A DNA stretch of 64,000 nucleotides from positions 28,091 through 92,090 of the forward strand of contig CALZIK010000054.1 of NCBI GenBank assembly GCA_945787635.1, in the 5' to 3' direction. The DNA is from Thermoanaerobaculia bacterium (GTDB taxonomy: Bacteria > Acidobacteriota > Thermoanaerobaculia > Multivoradales > JAHEKO01). Numbering within the stretch: position 1 is the first letter of the stretch; every line of letters begins with the position of its first letter. Below, piece after piece: positions 51,632 to 59,559 of the stretch. Both the position numbers and the translations under genes were made by a program. Under the pieces are notes generated by a model that searched no databases, had not been told where the DNA came from, and saw nothing but the letters and a program-made list of their open reading frames with translations.

Positions 51632-52435
51632 ATGAGGCGTCAACCAGTCACTCGATTCGTGAGCCGTTTGCATACCCAGTTTCGCAAGAAGCTTGCGCTG
51701 GGCCACTCCTTGAGGGAGCTCGAACCGTCGCTCACGGCCGAGGAGCTCGTCTTCCGGGCGCCGCCTCTGACTCCCGAGTTGGTGGACACGATCCGCCTTA
51801 TTTCACCCCAGTTTCACCTGGAATCCGGCGAAGAGGCCTCGCGCAGGTTCTGGGAGCTCAACCAGAACGGGCTCTGCTGGGGAGAGTACCGGGCGCTCGA
51901 GCCGTTTCTGCGAGAGCTCGATCCCTCCAAGGTCCTCGATATCGGACCGGGACTCGGGCGTTCGACGATCTTCTTCAAGAAAAAAATGGGCTGGCAGAAC
52001 GTGCCCTTTCACCTTTACGAGAGCACCGGCACATCGACCAAGTACACCAAGGCCGGACCGCGGTTCGACGATTCGTTCTGCGGCAATCTCGAAGTCCTGC
52101 GAGCGATTCTGGCGTTCAACGAGATCGAGAACTTCGAGGTTTTCGACGCCCAATCGATGGGAGCGAGCCTGGCCGAGCTGCCCGGTGCCTACGACTTCAT
52201 CTACTCGTTTTTTGCGATCGGCTTCCACTGGTCGATCGGTCATTTCCTGGATGAGCTACTCGGCCTGATGAACGATCGTGCGATCGGGTTCTTCACTCTG
52301 CACGATCGCTTTACGGATTTTTCCGAGCTCGGCGACACTCCGCACCGAGTCGTCGACTTTCTCGGAAGCTGGCCCCGGGGGCGCTGGTCGCGTCTTTTGG
52401 TGCTTGCCAAGAACGAGGAGATCCTTCGCCGATGA
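51632..52435 (+). CDS. SAM-dependent methyltransferase-like protein
   Basis: A 267-residue protein with a degenerate Rossmann methyltransferase fold: VLDIGPGLGRSTIFFKKKM is the SAM loop and FEVFDAQSMGASLAEL, YDFIYSFFAIGFHWSIGHFL the later strands. It resembles putative sugar O-methyltransferases. No signal peptide. The stop overlaps the start of a 43-codon reading frame at 52432. Confidence 0.65.
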   Translation: MRRQPVTRFVSRLHTQFRKKLALGHSLRELEPSLTAEELVFRAPPLTPELVDTIRLISPQFHLESGEEASRRFWELNQNGLCWGEYRALEPFLRELDPSKVLDIGPGLGRSTIFFKKKMGWQNVPFHLYESTGTSTKYTKAGPRFDDSFCGNLEVLRAILAFNEIENFEVFDAQSMGASLAELPGAYDFIYSFFAIGFHWSIGHFLDELLGLMNDRAIGFFTLHDRFTDFSELGDTPHRVVDFLGSWPRGRWSRLLVLAKNEEILRR

Positions 52436-52563
52436 ACGTCCGTCGAGTCGCAGTGTCGAGGCGGCATGCGCTCGCCGGTTGCTTCATCGCTGTCATGGTG
52501 CTTGCGCTCCTCGAGCTGGCCGGCCCCGGTCTCGCCCAGAGCCGGAACACCGCGGCATACTAG
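52432..52563 (+). CDS. Tiny exported peptide or truncated signal peptide
   Basis: A 43-codon frame whose ATG overlaps the methyltransferase stop (ATGA). It encodes a basic N-terminus, a hydrophobic helix (GCFIAVMVLALLELAG) and a cleavage-like GLAQS, then ends seven residues later. Coupling suggests translation. It may be a decayed gene of which only the signal peptide remains, or a small membrane peptide. The stop overlaps the stop of the convergent PLP gene. Confidence 0.4.
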   Translation: MNVRRVAVSRRHALAGCFIAVMVLALLELAGPGLAQSRNTAAY

Positions 52564-53885
52564 GCGGTGTCGCCGCCACCCGGGATCGCCAGCTCCGGCT
52601 CGACCTCGTCGCCCGGCTCGGCATCGATTTGATCGAGGGCGAAGGCGAGGTCGCGGATGATGTCGTCGGGATGCTCGATTCCGACCGACAGACGGACGAG
52701 GGCCGGCGTGATTCCGATCGCCAGCTGCTCGTCTTCCGGTACGTCGGCGTGGGTCATCGACGCCGGATGCTCGATCAGCGACTCCGTGCCCCCCAGGCTG
52801 ACCGCTAGCTTGATCAGCCGCACCGAGTTCAAGAAACGAAACGCCTCTTTCTCGCCGGCGCCCACGAGCTCGAAGGCGATGATCCCGCCGGGCCCGGTGC
52901 ACTGCCGCGCGTAGATTTCCTTCTGTGACTCACCTTCCGGGAAGCCGGCGAAATGGACCCGGCTGACCTGCGGCTGCTTGAGGAGCCAGGCCGCGATCCG
53001 TTCGGCGTTCTTGCGCGCACAGGTCATCCGGAGCTTGGCGGTTTCCAGGGATCGCAGCATCAGCCAGGCGGAATGCGGATCGAGCATCGTGCCGAGAATC
53101 GTGCGCAATGCCTTGATCTTCTCGATCAGCTCCGAAGACCCCAGAGCGGCTCCGGCGAGCAGATCGCAGTGACCGCCGAGATACTTGGTCGCCGAATACA
53201 GGACCAGGTCGGCTCCGTGGTCGAACGGGCTCTGGTACAGCGGACCCAGAAACGTATTGTCGACGGCGCAGAGCGCCCCGTGGTCGTGGGCCACTCGCGC
53301 GCACCCTTCGATGTCGGTCAACTTGATCGTCGGGTTCGCCGGCGTCTCGAGGAAGATCAGGGCGCATGGCGTGCCATCCTTCGCGAGCGTCCGGCAGAGC
53401 TTGTCGACCAGAGCGGCCTCTCCTCCCGCGGGGAATTCCCGGGTTGGAATGCCGAAGCTCGGCAGGATGTGCTCCATGAGGTAGTCGGTTCCGCCGTAGA
53501 CCGGCCTCGAGAAGACCACCGAGCTGCCCAGCGGCACGAGTGCCAAGAGGCTCGTCGAGATCGCCGCCATGCCGGAGCCGAAGACCGCGCTCTCCTCGGC
53601 GCCGTCCCAGAGGTTGAGTCGGTCTTCCAGGATCTCGAGATCCGGGTTGTTCAGCCGGCTGTAGATCAAGCCCATCGGCTTCTCGGGGTCACGCTTTTCG
53701 AGCCCGTAGGCCCAGGCGAAAAACTCCTTGCCCTCTTCCGCTGAGCGGAAGACGAAAGTCGATGTCTGAAAGACCGGTGGTTTGACCGCTCCCTCGGAAT
53801 CCTCGGGCCGGTAGCCATAGCTCATCATCAGCGATTCCGGACGCATTCCCGAGAGCTTGGGCGGTCGTTTGCGTCGTCGTTTCAT
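52560..53885 (-). CDS. Cys/Met-metabolism PLP enzyme (cystathionine gamma-lyase/synthase-like)
   Basis: A 441-residue fold-type I PLP enzyme. SAVFGSGMAAISTSLLALV, LIFLETPANPTIKLTDIEG, VDNTFLGPLYQSPFDHGADL and the PLP lysine in YSATKYLGGHCDLLAG are typical; VSLGGTESLIEHPASMTHAD is the C-terminal substrate loop. Members make or split cystathionine or methionine. Exact reaction cannot be told; methionine gamma-lyase and cystathionine gamma-lyase are both possible, and sulfide release would suit the neighbouring sulfur genes. ATG 53885 has GGAGG upstream. Confidence 0.85.
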   Translation of the reverse strand: MKRRRKRPPKLSGMRPESLMMSYGYRPEDSEGAVKPPVFQTSTFVFRSAEEGKEFFAWAYGLEKRDPEKPMGLIYSRLNNPDLEILEDRLNLWDGAEESAVFGSGMAAISTSLLALVPLGSSVVFSRPVYGGTDYLMEHILPSFGIPTREFPAGGEAALVDKLCRTLAKDGTPCALIFLETPANPTIKLTDIEGCARVAHDHGALCAVDNTFLGPLYQSPFDHGADLVLYSATKYLGGHCDLLAGAALGSSELIEKIKALRTILGTMLDPHSAWLMLRSLETAKLRMTCARKNAERIAAWLLKQPQVSRVHFAGFPEGESQKEIYARQCTGPGGIIAFELVGAGEKEAFRFLNSVRLIKLAVSLGGTESLIEHPASMTHADVPEDEQLAIGITPALVRLSVGIEHPDDIIRDLAFALDQIDAEPGDEVEPELAIPGGGDTA

Positions 53886-54192
53886 GGGCGGCCTCCTTCC
53901 TGAGATTCTGAGGTCGCCGATGAGTTCGAGCCAGCTGCGGCCGGGTGGCGGAGCCGCCTACCCGGGCGGGGGGCTACCTACCAACGGCCCGAATCGTAGA
54001 CGTGGCCTGAGTGCCCGCCGCGCTTTGCGGGTTGATACCGGTGGGGGTATCGCGTCTTCCCACCTCGCCGGGTAGTCGAGTTGACTACCGAAGAAAAACG
54101 GCGGCGGCCACCCTGCCGGGTGTGCCCCGGTTGTCGAGCCGTTGCTACAAATACATCAGACGCAAGGCCACGAGCCAAACAGGAGAATGGTG
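53886..54192. other. Intergenic region between divergent PLP and sulfur genes
   Basis: This 307-bp gap holds no supported gene; short reading frames here lack conserved features. A strong hairpin at about 53941-53968 (GGGTGGCGG/CCGCCTACCC) lies in the leader of the PLP gene. The promoter/operator at 54025-54053 drives the sulfur genes, and two leader hairpins follow: 54071-54089 (GGTAGTC/GACTACC) and 54109-54122 (CACCC/GGGTG). No SAM riboswitch core was recognised. Confidence 0.55.
54025..54053 (+). promoter_or_regulatory. Promoter with embedded CsoR-type operator (first copy)
   Basis: -35-like TTGCGG (54025-54030), 17-nt spacer and -10-like TATCGC (54048-54053). Within it, 54034-54051 is an inverted repeat GATACC-N6-GGTATC. 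The repeat begins 3 nt after the -35 and overlaps the -10, exactly as in the second copy at 56412-56440. The hexamers are weaker here. Repressor candidate: the CsoR-family gene at 57394. Confidence 0.6.
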
Positions 54193-55473
54193 ATGAAAGA
54201 AATGTTAATCCTAGGAGCGGGGACTGCGGGCACCATGGTAGCCAATCAAGTTAGCGGTAAACTACCCTCGGACTGGCGCACGACCGTGATCGACCCCGAG
54301 GCCGTGCACCTCTATCAGCCTGGCCTTTTGTTTCTGCCGTTCGGCGCCCGGGACGAGGCCAAGATGCAAAAAGCCCGCGAGAAGACTCTCTCGCCCGGTG
54401 TCCGGTGGCTCGAGAGCAGTGTCGAGGGAATCGATCTCGGAACAAAGACGGTGGCGCTCGCAAACCAGAAACGTCTGCGCTTCGACCGGCTGGTGGTCGC
54501 AACCGGTTCGCGCATCTGCCCGGACGAGACGCCCGGCCTGGTCGGAGAGCACTGGGGCAAGTCGATCCACGACTTCTACACGCTCGAAGGTGCCCAGAAG
54601 CTGCGAGATACCCTCGCCACGTTCGAGCGCGGACGGCTGGTCGTCAACATCGTCGAGATGCCGATCAAATGCCCGGTCGCTCCGCTCGAGTTTCTCTTCC
54701 TGGCGGACGACTTCTTCAAGAAAAAGGGAGTCCGCGACCAGATCGAGCTGGTCTACGTGACGCCCCTCGATGGCGCCTTCACCAAGCCGGCTTGTTCGGA
54801 CGTGCTCGGCTACATGCTCGAGGAAAAGGGCATCTCGCTCGAGACCGAGTTCAACACCGGCTCGGTCGACGGAGATTCCCGCGTGCTCCGCTCATACGAC
54901 GAGCGAGAGGTCAACTACGACCTCCTGGTGACCGTCCCGACACACATGGGCGCGCCGGTCATCGAAGCTGCGGGTCTGGGAGACGAGCTCGGGTTCGTGC
55001 CGACGGACAACAACACCCTTCGGTCGGTCGAGCACGAGGATATCTTCGTGCTCGGCGACGCGGCCAACGTTCCGACCTCGAAAGCCGGCTCGGTGGCGCA
55101 CTTCCAGAGCGAGGTGGTCACCGAGAACCTGCTGCGATCGATTCGAGGGCAGGAGTTGCACGCCGGCTCGGACGGGCACGCCAACTGTTTCATCGAGAGC
55201 GGCGACGGAAAAGCCCTCTTGATCGATTTCAACTACTACACGGAGCCCTTGCCCGGTCACTATCCGCTGCCGGCGCTCGGACCGTTCAAGCTGCTTGGCG
55301 AGAGTCGGGCCAACCATTTCGGCAAGCTCGCCTTCCGGTGGCTCTATTGGAACGCTCTACTGCCGGCACGGCCAATGCCGATTCCGAATCGCATGTCGAT
55401 GGTCGGGAAGAAGAGCATCAAGGTGCCTGACAAGGCAAAAAAGAACGTAGGAACCAGACAGAAAGCCGCGTGA
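54193..55473 (+). CDS. Sulfide:quinone oxidoreductase-like flavoprotein
   Basis: A 426-residue two-Rossmann FAD/NAD(P)-type oxidoreductase: LILGAGTAGTMVANQV binds FAD; LVVATGSRICPDETPGL, VEMPIKCPVAPLEFLFLADD and FVLGDAANVPTSKAGSVAHF are family motifs. Cysteines in ICPDE, IKCPV and KPACSD are candidates for the SQR redox/polysulfide site. SQR oxidises sulfide to persulfide or polysulfide and passes electrons to quinone. ATG 54193 has AGGAGA 6 nt upstream. First gene of the sulfur operon. No signal peptide, so it faces the cytoplasmic side. Confidence 0.82.
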   Translation: MKEMLILGAGTAGTMVANQVSGKLPSDWRTTVIDPEAVHLYQPGLLFLPFGARDEAKMQKAREKTLSPGVRWLESSVEGIDLGTKTVALANQKRLRFDRLVVATGSRICPDETPGLVGEHWGKSIHDFYTLEGAQKLRDTLATFERGRLVVNIVEMPIKCPVAPLEFLFLADDFFKKKGVRDQIELVYVTPLDGAFTKPACSDVLGYMLEEKGISLETEFNTGSVDGDSRVLRSYDEREVNYDLLVTVPTHMGAPVIEAAGLGDELGFVPTDNNTLRSVEHEDIFVLGDAANVPTSKAGSVAHFQSEVVTENLLRSIRGQELHAGSDGHANCFIESGDGKALLIDFNYYTEPLPGHYPLPALGPFKLLGESRANHFGKLAFRWLYWNALLPARPMPIPNRMSMVGKKSIKVPDKAKKNVGTRQKAA

Positions 55474-55498
55474 GCTCGATTCACGCAGGGAGGTGCAA

Positions 55499-55816
55499 AT
55501 GCCAGCAGCAACGTACGCAGGTCACGAAGTCGAGGTCAACGAGGAAGGATTCCTGACGCAGAGCGATCAATGGACGGAGGAAGTCGCCAAAGCGATCGCC
55601 GAAGAATCCGGAATTGGTCCGCTGACCGACAAGCACTGGGAGGTCATCGCGTTTTGCCGAAAGGACGCCGAGGCGCAGGGAACCCCTCCGGGACTGCGCC
55701 GTATTTCCAAGCTTTCGGGCGTCAACATGAAGGAGCTGTACCAGTTGTTCCCCAAAGGTCCGGGCAAACTCGCCGCCAAGGTGTCGGGCCTGCCCAAGCC
55801 GCAGGGCTGCATCTGA
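55499..55816 (+). CDS. TusE/DsrC-family sulfur relay protein
   Basis: A 105-residue TusE/DsrC/DsvC fold. VNEEGFLTQSDQWTEEVAKA and LTDKHWEVIAFCRKDAEAQG are typical, and the end is GLPKPQGCI with the penultimate Cys kept. The second DsrC cysteine, about ten residues earlier, is Ala (LAAKVSG), so the trisulfide chemistry of dissimilatory DsrC is unlikely; a single-Cys persulfide carrier as in TusE is indicated. GGGAGG precedes ATG 55499. It follows the SQR-like gene by 25 nt. Confidence 0.85.
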   Translation: MPAATYAGHEVEVNEEGFLTQSDQWTEEVAKAIAEESGIGPLTDKHWEVIAFCRKDAEAQGTPPGLRRISKLSGVNMKELYQLFPKGPGKLAAKVSGLPKPQGCI

Positions 55817-55846
55817 AGTAATTCAAGAGACACAAGGAGCCTATAC

Positions 55847-56380
55847 ATGCCGACAGCGACAATAGAACAACCCACCACCGCAACGGCCCCGCCGGTAACG
55901 CTCGAGAAACCCGAGCGCAAGCCGATCGAAGCCGTGAGCATCATCTGCTCGAAGGGCACGCTGGACATGGCCTATCCCGGCCTGATCCTGGCGAACGCCG
56001 CCCGGATGAGCGGCATCGACGCGACCCTGTTTTTCACCTTCTGGGGGCTCGACATCGTCACCGAGAAGAAGATCGATCATCTGCACACGGCGACCGTCGG
56101 GAATCCGTCGATGCCGATTCCAACCATGATCGGTGGGCTGCCCGGGATGGAGACCCTCGCCAGCCTGATGATGAAAAAGGAGATGGGCAAGCTCGAGATT
56201 CCGCCGGTTCGCGAGATGATCGAGATGCTGAGTGACGCCGGAGCGGAGCTCTATGGCTGCCGCATGGCGATGGACATGTTCAAGCTGGACAGGTCGGATC
56301 TGGTCCCGCAGGTCGATGACGTCATCTCGGCGATGGACTTCTTCGACAAGAGCGCGGGAGCGCAAGTTCTCTTCATCTGA
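55847..56380 (+). CDS. DsrE-family protein (DsrE2-like)
   Basis: A 177-residue protein: AVSIICSKGTLDMAYPGLIL and DATLFFTFWGLDIVTEKKI are the DsrE/DsrF/DrsH fold, and ELYGCRMAMDMFKL holds the conserved Cys near the end. A first Cys (IICSKG) is also present. DsrE-type proteins accept persulfide sulfur. No transmembrane helix. ATG 55847 follows AAGGAG. It is a paralogue of 56769-57347. Confidence 0.82.
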   Translation: MPTATIEQPTTATAPPVTLEKPERKPIEAVSIICSKGTLDMAYPGLILANAARMSGIDATLFFTFWGLDIVTEKKIDHLHTATVGNPSMPIPTMIGGLPGMETLASLMMKKEMGKLEIPPVREMIEMLSDAGAELYGCRMAMDMFKLDRSDLVPQVDDVISAMDFFDKSAGAQVLFI

Positions 56381-56411
56381 GGGACGATCGGGCAACGGGT
56401 GGCGCCGGCGC

Positions 56412-56440
56412 TTGACATACTATACCCTGCAGGGTATACT
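56412..56440 (+). promoter_or_regulatory. Strong sigma-70-type promoter with CsoR-type operator (second copy)
   Basis: TTGACA (56412-56417), 17-nt spacer and TATACT (56435-56440). A perfect 18-bp palindrome, TATACC-CTGCAG-GGTATA (56421-56438), begins 3 nt after the -35 and covers most of the -10. A bound repressor would block RNA polymerase. It lies upstream of tusA and drives tusA-dsrE-csoR-rhodanese/MBL. Arm sequence, arm spacing and register match 54034-54051. Confidence 0.85.
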
Positions 56441-56458
56441 GCAGCGATAGCCTGACAC

Positions 56459-56475
56459 CGGCACGAGAAGTGCCG
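56459..56475 (+). other. Leader hairpin before tusA
   Basis: CGGCAC/GTGCCG, a perfect 6-bp stem with a 5-nt loop, lies in the 5' leader after the 56435 promoter. The 10-bp palindrome TTCTCGAGAA (56476-56485) follows. It could stabilise the mRNA; no terminator U-tract. Confidence 0.35.
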
Positions 56476-56499
56476 TTCTCGAGAAGGAGCCAGGAGACC

Positions 56500-56754
56500 A
56501 TGAGCGAAACTCCATTCGACAAGGTGCTCGACGCCAGCGGACTCAACTGCCCGATGCCGGTTGTCAAGGCGCGTCGGGAAGTCCGAAGCCTGGAGCCGGG
56601 ACAGGTTCTCAAGGTCATCAGCACGGACAGAGGTTCGGTCAAGGACTTCCAGGGCTGGGCGAAGGTCGACAAGAAGGTCGATCTGGTCGGGCAGGAATCG
56701 GAACCGCCTGAGGACCCCGTTACCTACATCCACTACGTCCAGCTCGCCAAATAA
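56500..56754 (+). CDS. TusA-family sulfur carrier
   Basis: An 84-residue TusA/SirA protein. LDASGLNCPMPVVKARREV holds the conserved Cys-Pro-x-Pro, followed by a beta-alpha-beta-alpha-beta fold. TusA passes persulfide sulfur to TusE/DsrE partners. AGGAGACC precedes the ATG. First gene after the strong operator-containing promoter. Confidence 0.9.
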   Translation: MSETPFDKVLDASGLNCPMPVVKARREVRSLEPGQVLKVISTDRGSVKDFQGWAKVDKKVDLVGQESEPPEDPVTYIHYVQLAK

Positions 56755-56768
56755 GGAAGGAAACCACC

Positions 56769-57347
56769 ATGACCGTAGCTGACATCAAGATTGACAAAAC
56801 AAGCGCCGGCTTGGCGGTGTTCGAGCAGAGGATCGCTTTGCTCGAGTCGCGCCTGGCCGAGGTCGAGGACAACCAACCGGAAGACAAGGTTTCCATGGTG
56901 GTTTTCTCGGGCGAGCTCGACAAGGTGCTCGCGGCTTTCGTGATTGCCACCGGCGCGGCCGCGGTGGGGCAGGAGGTGAGCATGTTCTTCACGTTCTGGG
57001 GGCTCAACGCGCTCAAGAAGCAGTCCAAGCTGGCTGGTAAGAACGTCTTCGAGAAGATGATGGGCGTGATGTCGCCGGCTGGCACCGAGCAGCTCCCGGT
57101 CTCCAAGATGAACTACTTCGGAGTCGGCGCCAAGATGCTCCGCAAGATGATGAAAGACAAGAACGTGGCGTCGCTGGAAGAAATGATGGAGCTTGCCCGC
57201 GAACTCGGCGTGAAGATGGTTGCCTGTGAGATGTCGAAGGACGTCATGGGCATCAGAGACGAAGAGCTCATAGACGGACTCGAATCAGGCGGTGTCGCGA
57301 GTTTCCTGGGAGATTCGTTGACCTCGAAGGCCAGTCTATTCATTTGA
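56769..57347 (+). CDS. DsrE-family protein (DsrE2-like), second paralogue
   Basis: A 192-residue protein: an N-terminal helix/coiled segment (AVFEQRIALLESRLAEVED, about 17-35), then SMVVFSGELDKVLAAFVIAT and VSMFFTFWGLNALKKQSKL of the DsrE fold, and KMVACEMSKDVMGI with the conserved Cys. The extra N-terminal helix is absent from the upstream paralogue. It follows tusA by 14 nt, the typical tusA-dsrE2 pairing in sulfur oxidisers. Confidence 0.82.
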   Translation: MTVADIKIDKTSAGLAVFEQRIALLESRLAEVEDNQPEDKVSMVVFSGELDKVLAAFVIATGAAAVGQEVSMFFTFWGLNALKKQSKLAGKNVFEKMMGVMSPAGTEQLPVSKMNYFGVGAKMLRKMMKDKNVASLEEMMELARELGVKMVACEMSKDVMGIRDEELIDGLESGGVASFLGDSLTSKASLFI

Positions 57348-57393
57348 GGCGGGATCAAGGCTCGCCGCAAACCAACCACTCCGGGAGACGGAT

Positions 57394-57690
57394 ATGCCGA
57401 CAGCGATTGCGACGGATCTTCAGGTTTTTGCCAGCGATGCGGAACGGAAGAATCTTCTCAGTCGGCTCGCTCGAGTCGAGGGCCAGCTGCGGGGTGTGCA
57501 GAGGATGATTGAGTCGGGGAAAGACTGCGAGCTCGTGGCTCAACAGCTTGCCGCCGCCCGAGGCGCTCTCAACAAGGCCTTTTTCGAGATGATCGCCTGT
57601 GCGTTTAAAAACAAGCTTGGCACGGACGCGACGCCTGAGGTCCAGGAAGGGCTCACCGACATGGCCAGTCTCTTGGCCAGGTACGCGTAG
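57394..57690 (+). CDS. CsoR/DUF156-family repressor, probable persulfide sensor
   Basis: A 98-residue all-helical CsoR-family protein: LLSRLARVEGQLRGVQRMIE is the conserved helix 1. The first sensing Cys is in GKDCELVAQQLAAARGALNK. A second Cys, MIAC, lies 24 residues later. Copper-sensing CsoR has His at +25 and Cys at +29; these positions are Ala and Lys here, so copper sensing is unlikely. Persulfide sensing, as in CstR, is a better guess although the Cys spacing differs. Probably binds the palindromes at 54034 and 56421, so it would be autoregulated. Confidence 0.87.
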   Translation: MPTAIATDLQVFASDAERKNLLSRLARVEGQLRGVQRMIESGKDCELVAQQLAAARGALNKAFFEMIACAFKNKLGTDATPEVQEGLTDMASLLARYA

Positions 57691-57734
57691 ACTGTTCCGG
57701 CGCCGAGACGTTTTCGATCCAAAGGCAGCGAAGG

Positions 57735-58958
57735 ATGAGCACAAAGACAGCGGCCGGGACCGAATGGTCTGTCGAGGATCTACACGCGAAGCTGACTGGC
57801 GCCAAAGACTTTTTCGTCTTCGACGTTCGGGCCGAGGACGAATTCGAGGCCTGGAAGATCGAAGGAAAGAAGGTCCTTCCGACGGTCAACGTGCCGTACT
57901 ACGAGATGCTCGAGTTCGATGAGTTCGACGACGTCGCCGACTCGTTCAAAGCTTTTCTGGAAGCGGGCACCGCACACAAGCTGCCGCGGGACGTACCGAT
58001 CCTGGCTGTCTGCGCCAAGGGGGATACGTCAGAGTTCGTAGCCGAGGCTCTGCGCCGCCTAGACTTCGATGCCTTCAACCTCACCGGGGGGACCGCGGCG
58101 TGGGGTGACTTCTATGACGTCAAGAGCGTTGACGTCGCCGAGAGCACGATCTGCCAAATCAGCCGGCCGGCAAGGGGCTGCCTGAGCTATGTGGTCGTCA
58201 GCGAGGGCAAGGCCGTCGTGATCGACGCCCTGCGCCACGTCGAGCAGTATGTTTCGCTAGCGAAAGACAAGGGCTTCGAGATCGAGCTGGTTCTGGATAC
58301 TCACGGCCACGCCGACCACATCAGCGGAGGACCGGAACTCGCGGCCAGACTCGGGGTCCCCTACCATCTGCATCCCTACGACGGGATTCACCCCATCGAC
58401 GTTCTGCCGGCAACGATCGGCTATAGCTATTTGCGGGACGGTCAGGCGTTCACGGTCGGCGGCAAGACCCTCGAAACCCTGCACATTCCCGGGCACACTC
58501 TCGGCAACGCCGCGTTTCTCTGGGACGGCAAGGTGCTTTTTACCGGCGACAGCATCTTCATCGAGTCGATCGCCAGACCGGACCTGGGCGGCCACGGCGA
58601 GACATGGGCGCCACTGCACTATGCGTCTCTGCGGCGTCTGCTCGAGCTCCCTGCGGCGACAATGGTGCTGCCCGCCCATTTCAGCGGCCTCGGCGAGGCC
58701 GGTAACGGCGGACTCTTCGTCGCCACACTCGGCGAGCTGACGCGGGACAACGAGGGGCTGCGGATGGCTCAGAAGTCGGAAGAAGAGTTCGTCGCCTACA
58801 TCCTGGCAAGCTTACCCAAGTTCCCGGACGAGTACGTCGAGATCAAGCGCGTCAATGCCGGCCTGCTCGAGGTTGGCGAGAGCAAGGCCTCGGAGCTCGA
58901 GCTGGGCAAGAACATCTGCGCGCTCGCCCAGGCTTACGAAGACGAAGCCGGCTCCTAA
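57735..58958 (+). CDS. Rhodanese-metallo-beta-lactamase fusion (persulfide dioxygenase-like)
   Basis: A 407-residue protein. An N-terminal rhodanese domain (about 1-130; active Cys in ILAVCAKGDTSEFVAEAL) precedes an ETHE1-like metallo-beta-lactamase domain with DTHGHADHISGGPELAARLG, IPGHTLGNAAFLWDG and FTGDSIFIESIARPDLGG; the VLPAHF segment supplies another His. ETHE1-type enzymes oxidise glutathione persulfide to sulfite, and fused rhodanese can supply the persulfide. The tail has about 40 extra residues. ATG 57735 has AAGGATG around it. Last gene of the operon; a hairpin overlaps its stop. Confidence 0.87.
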   Translation: MSTKTAAGTEWSVEDLHAKLTGAKDFFVFDVRAEDEFEAWKIEGKKVLPTVNVPYYEMLEFDEFDDVADSFKAFLEAGTAHKLPRDVPILAVCAKGDTSEFVAEALRRLDFDAFNLTGGTAAWGDFYDVKSVDVAESTICQISRPARGCLSYVVVSEGKAVVIDALRHVEQYVSLAKDKGFEIELVLDTHGHADHISGGPELAARLGVPYHLHPYDGIHPIDVLPATIGYSYLRDGQAFTVGGKTLETLHIPGHTLGNAAFLWDGKVLFTGDSIFIESIARPDLGGHGETWAPLHYASLRRLLELPAATMVLPAHFSGLGEAGNGGLFVATLGELTRDNEGLRMAQKSEEEFVAYILASLPKFPDEYVEIKRVNAGLLEVGESKASELELGKNICALAQAYEDEAGS

Positions 58959-58965
58959 AGGAGCC
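58950..58965. terminator. Hairpin at the end of the rhodanese-MBL gene
   Basis: GGCTCC/GGAGCC with a TAAA loop; the loop contains the TAA stop codon. It is followed by CGGCCGCTTTTCT, a short U-rich stretch. It can serve both convergent transcripts. Confidence 0.5.
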
Positions 58966-58976
58966 CGGCCGCTTTT

Positions 58977-59549
58977 CTACTCCTTCCAGGTCAGCTCGTA
59001 GGTCAGCCTGTAGATGTCGTCACCCAGGTGCTTTCTTTCGGGCTGGGACAGGATGAAGTCGCTGCCCCCCGCGAGCTCGACAGCGCGTTTCGAGTAGCCG
59101 GCGCACGCCGGACCCAGCCAATCCAGGAAGATCTCGGGCAGTTCGAACTCGAGTTCGGCGTGCCCGGGCCCGGCGACCGGCACCTCGACCTTGCCCGCGA
59201 GAAAGAAGCGCTGCCAGAGAATCGGGTAGCGCTTGATTACGAAGGACGGCTCGGCAAACCGAAAGAAGAACTTGTGCACGGTGGTCAGGCTGCGATCCGC
59301 GATGTGTTCGTACATCCGCGCGGTTTCTTCCGACGGGACGGCGCCAACGACCCGCTCGAGGGCGGTCAGCATGTCCTTGAACGCTTGAAACGGATACGTG
59401 CCGGTCACGAGCAGAGGTTCGCGCCAGACCTTTCCGGCCGGCTCCGGCAGGGCCTCTAGGATCCGCTGCCACCGGTCTTCGCCGTGCCGCTCGCGAATGA
59501 ACTCCGCGGCGTAGACGAAGTTCGGCCCCCTGGCGAGGACGTCCTGCAC
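58977..59549 (-). CDS. Hypothetical protein, possibly DUF2378/V4R-like
   Basis: A 190-residue soluble protein starting at GTG 59549. YPFQAFKDMLTALERVVGAV and TTVHKFFFRFAEPSFVIKRY, with PILWQRFFLAG, recall TIGR02265/DUF2378-type or heme-NO-binding-like domains, but no signature is certain. No signal peptide. It is the last gene in the minus-strand DsrMK-like operon, so a sensing or regulatory role in sulfur metabolism is possible. Confidence 0.5.
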   Translation of the reverse strand: MQDVLARGPNFVYAAEFIRERHGEDRWQRILEALPEPAGKVWREPLLVTGTYPFQAFKDMLTALERVVGAVPSEETARMYEHIADRSLTTVHKFFFRFAEPSFVIKRYPILWQRFFLAGKVEVPVAGPGHAELEFELPEIFLDWLGPACAGYSKRAVELAGGSDFILSQPERKHLGDDIYRLTYELTWKE

Positions 59550-59559
59550 GTCGTTGATC

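Noticed and set aside
53886..54190. SAM riboswitch upstream of the Cys/Met PLP enzyme
   Set aside because: Hairpins exist, but no SAM-I/II or SAH core sequence could be recognised in the leader.
53857..54193. Short frames of 60-72 codons in the divergent promoter region
   Set aside because: No ribosome-binding sites or motifs; they overlap the promoter/operator.
55499..55816. Dissimilatory sulfite-reductase DsrC
   Set aside because: The second C-terminal Cys is Ala and no dsrAB lies in the window.
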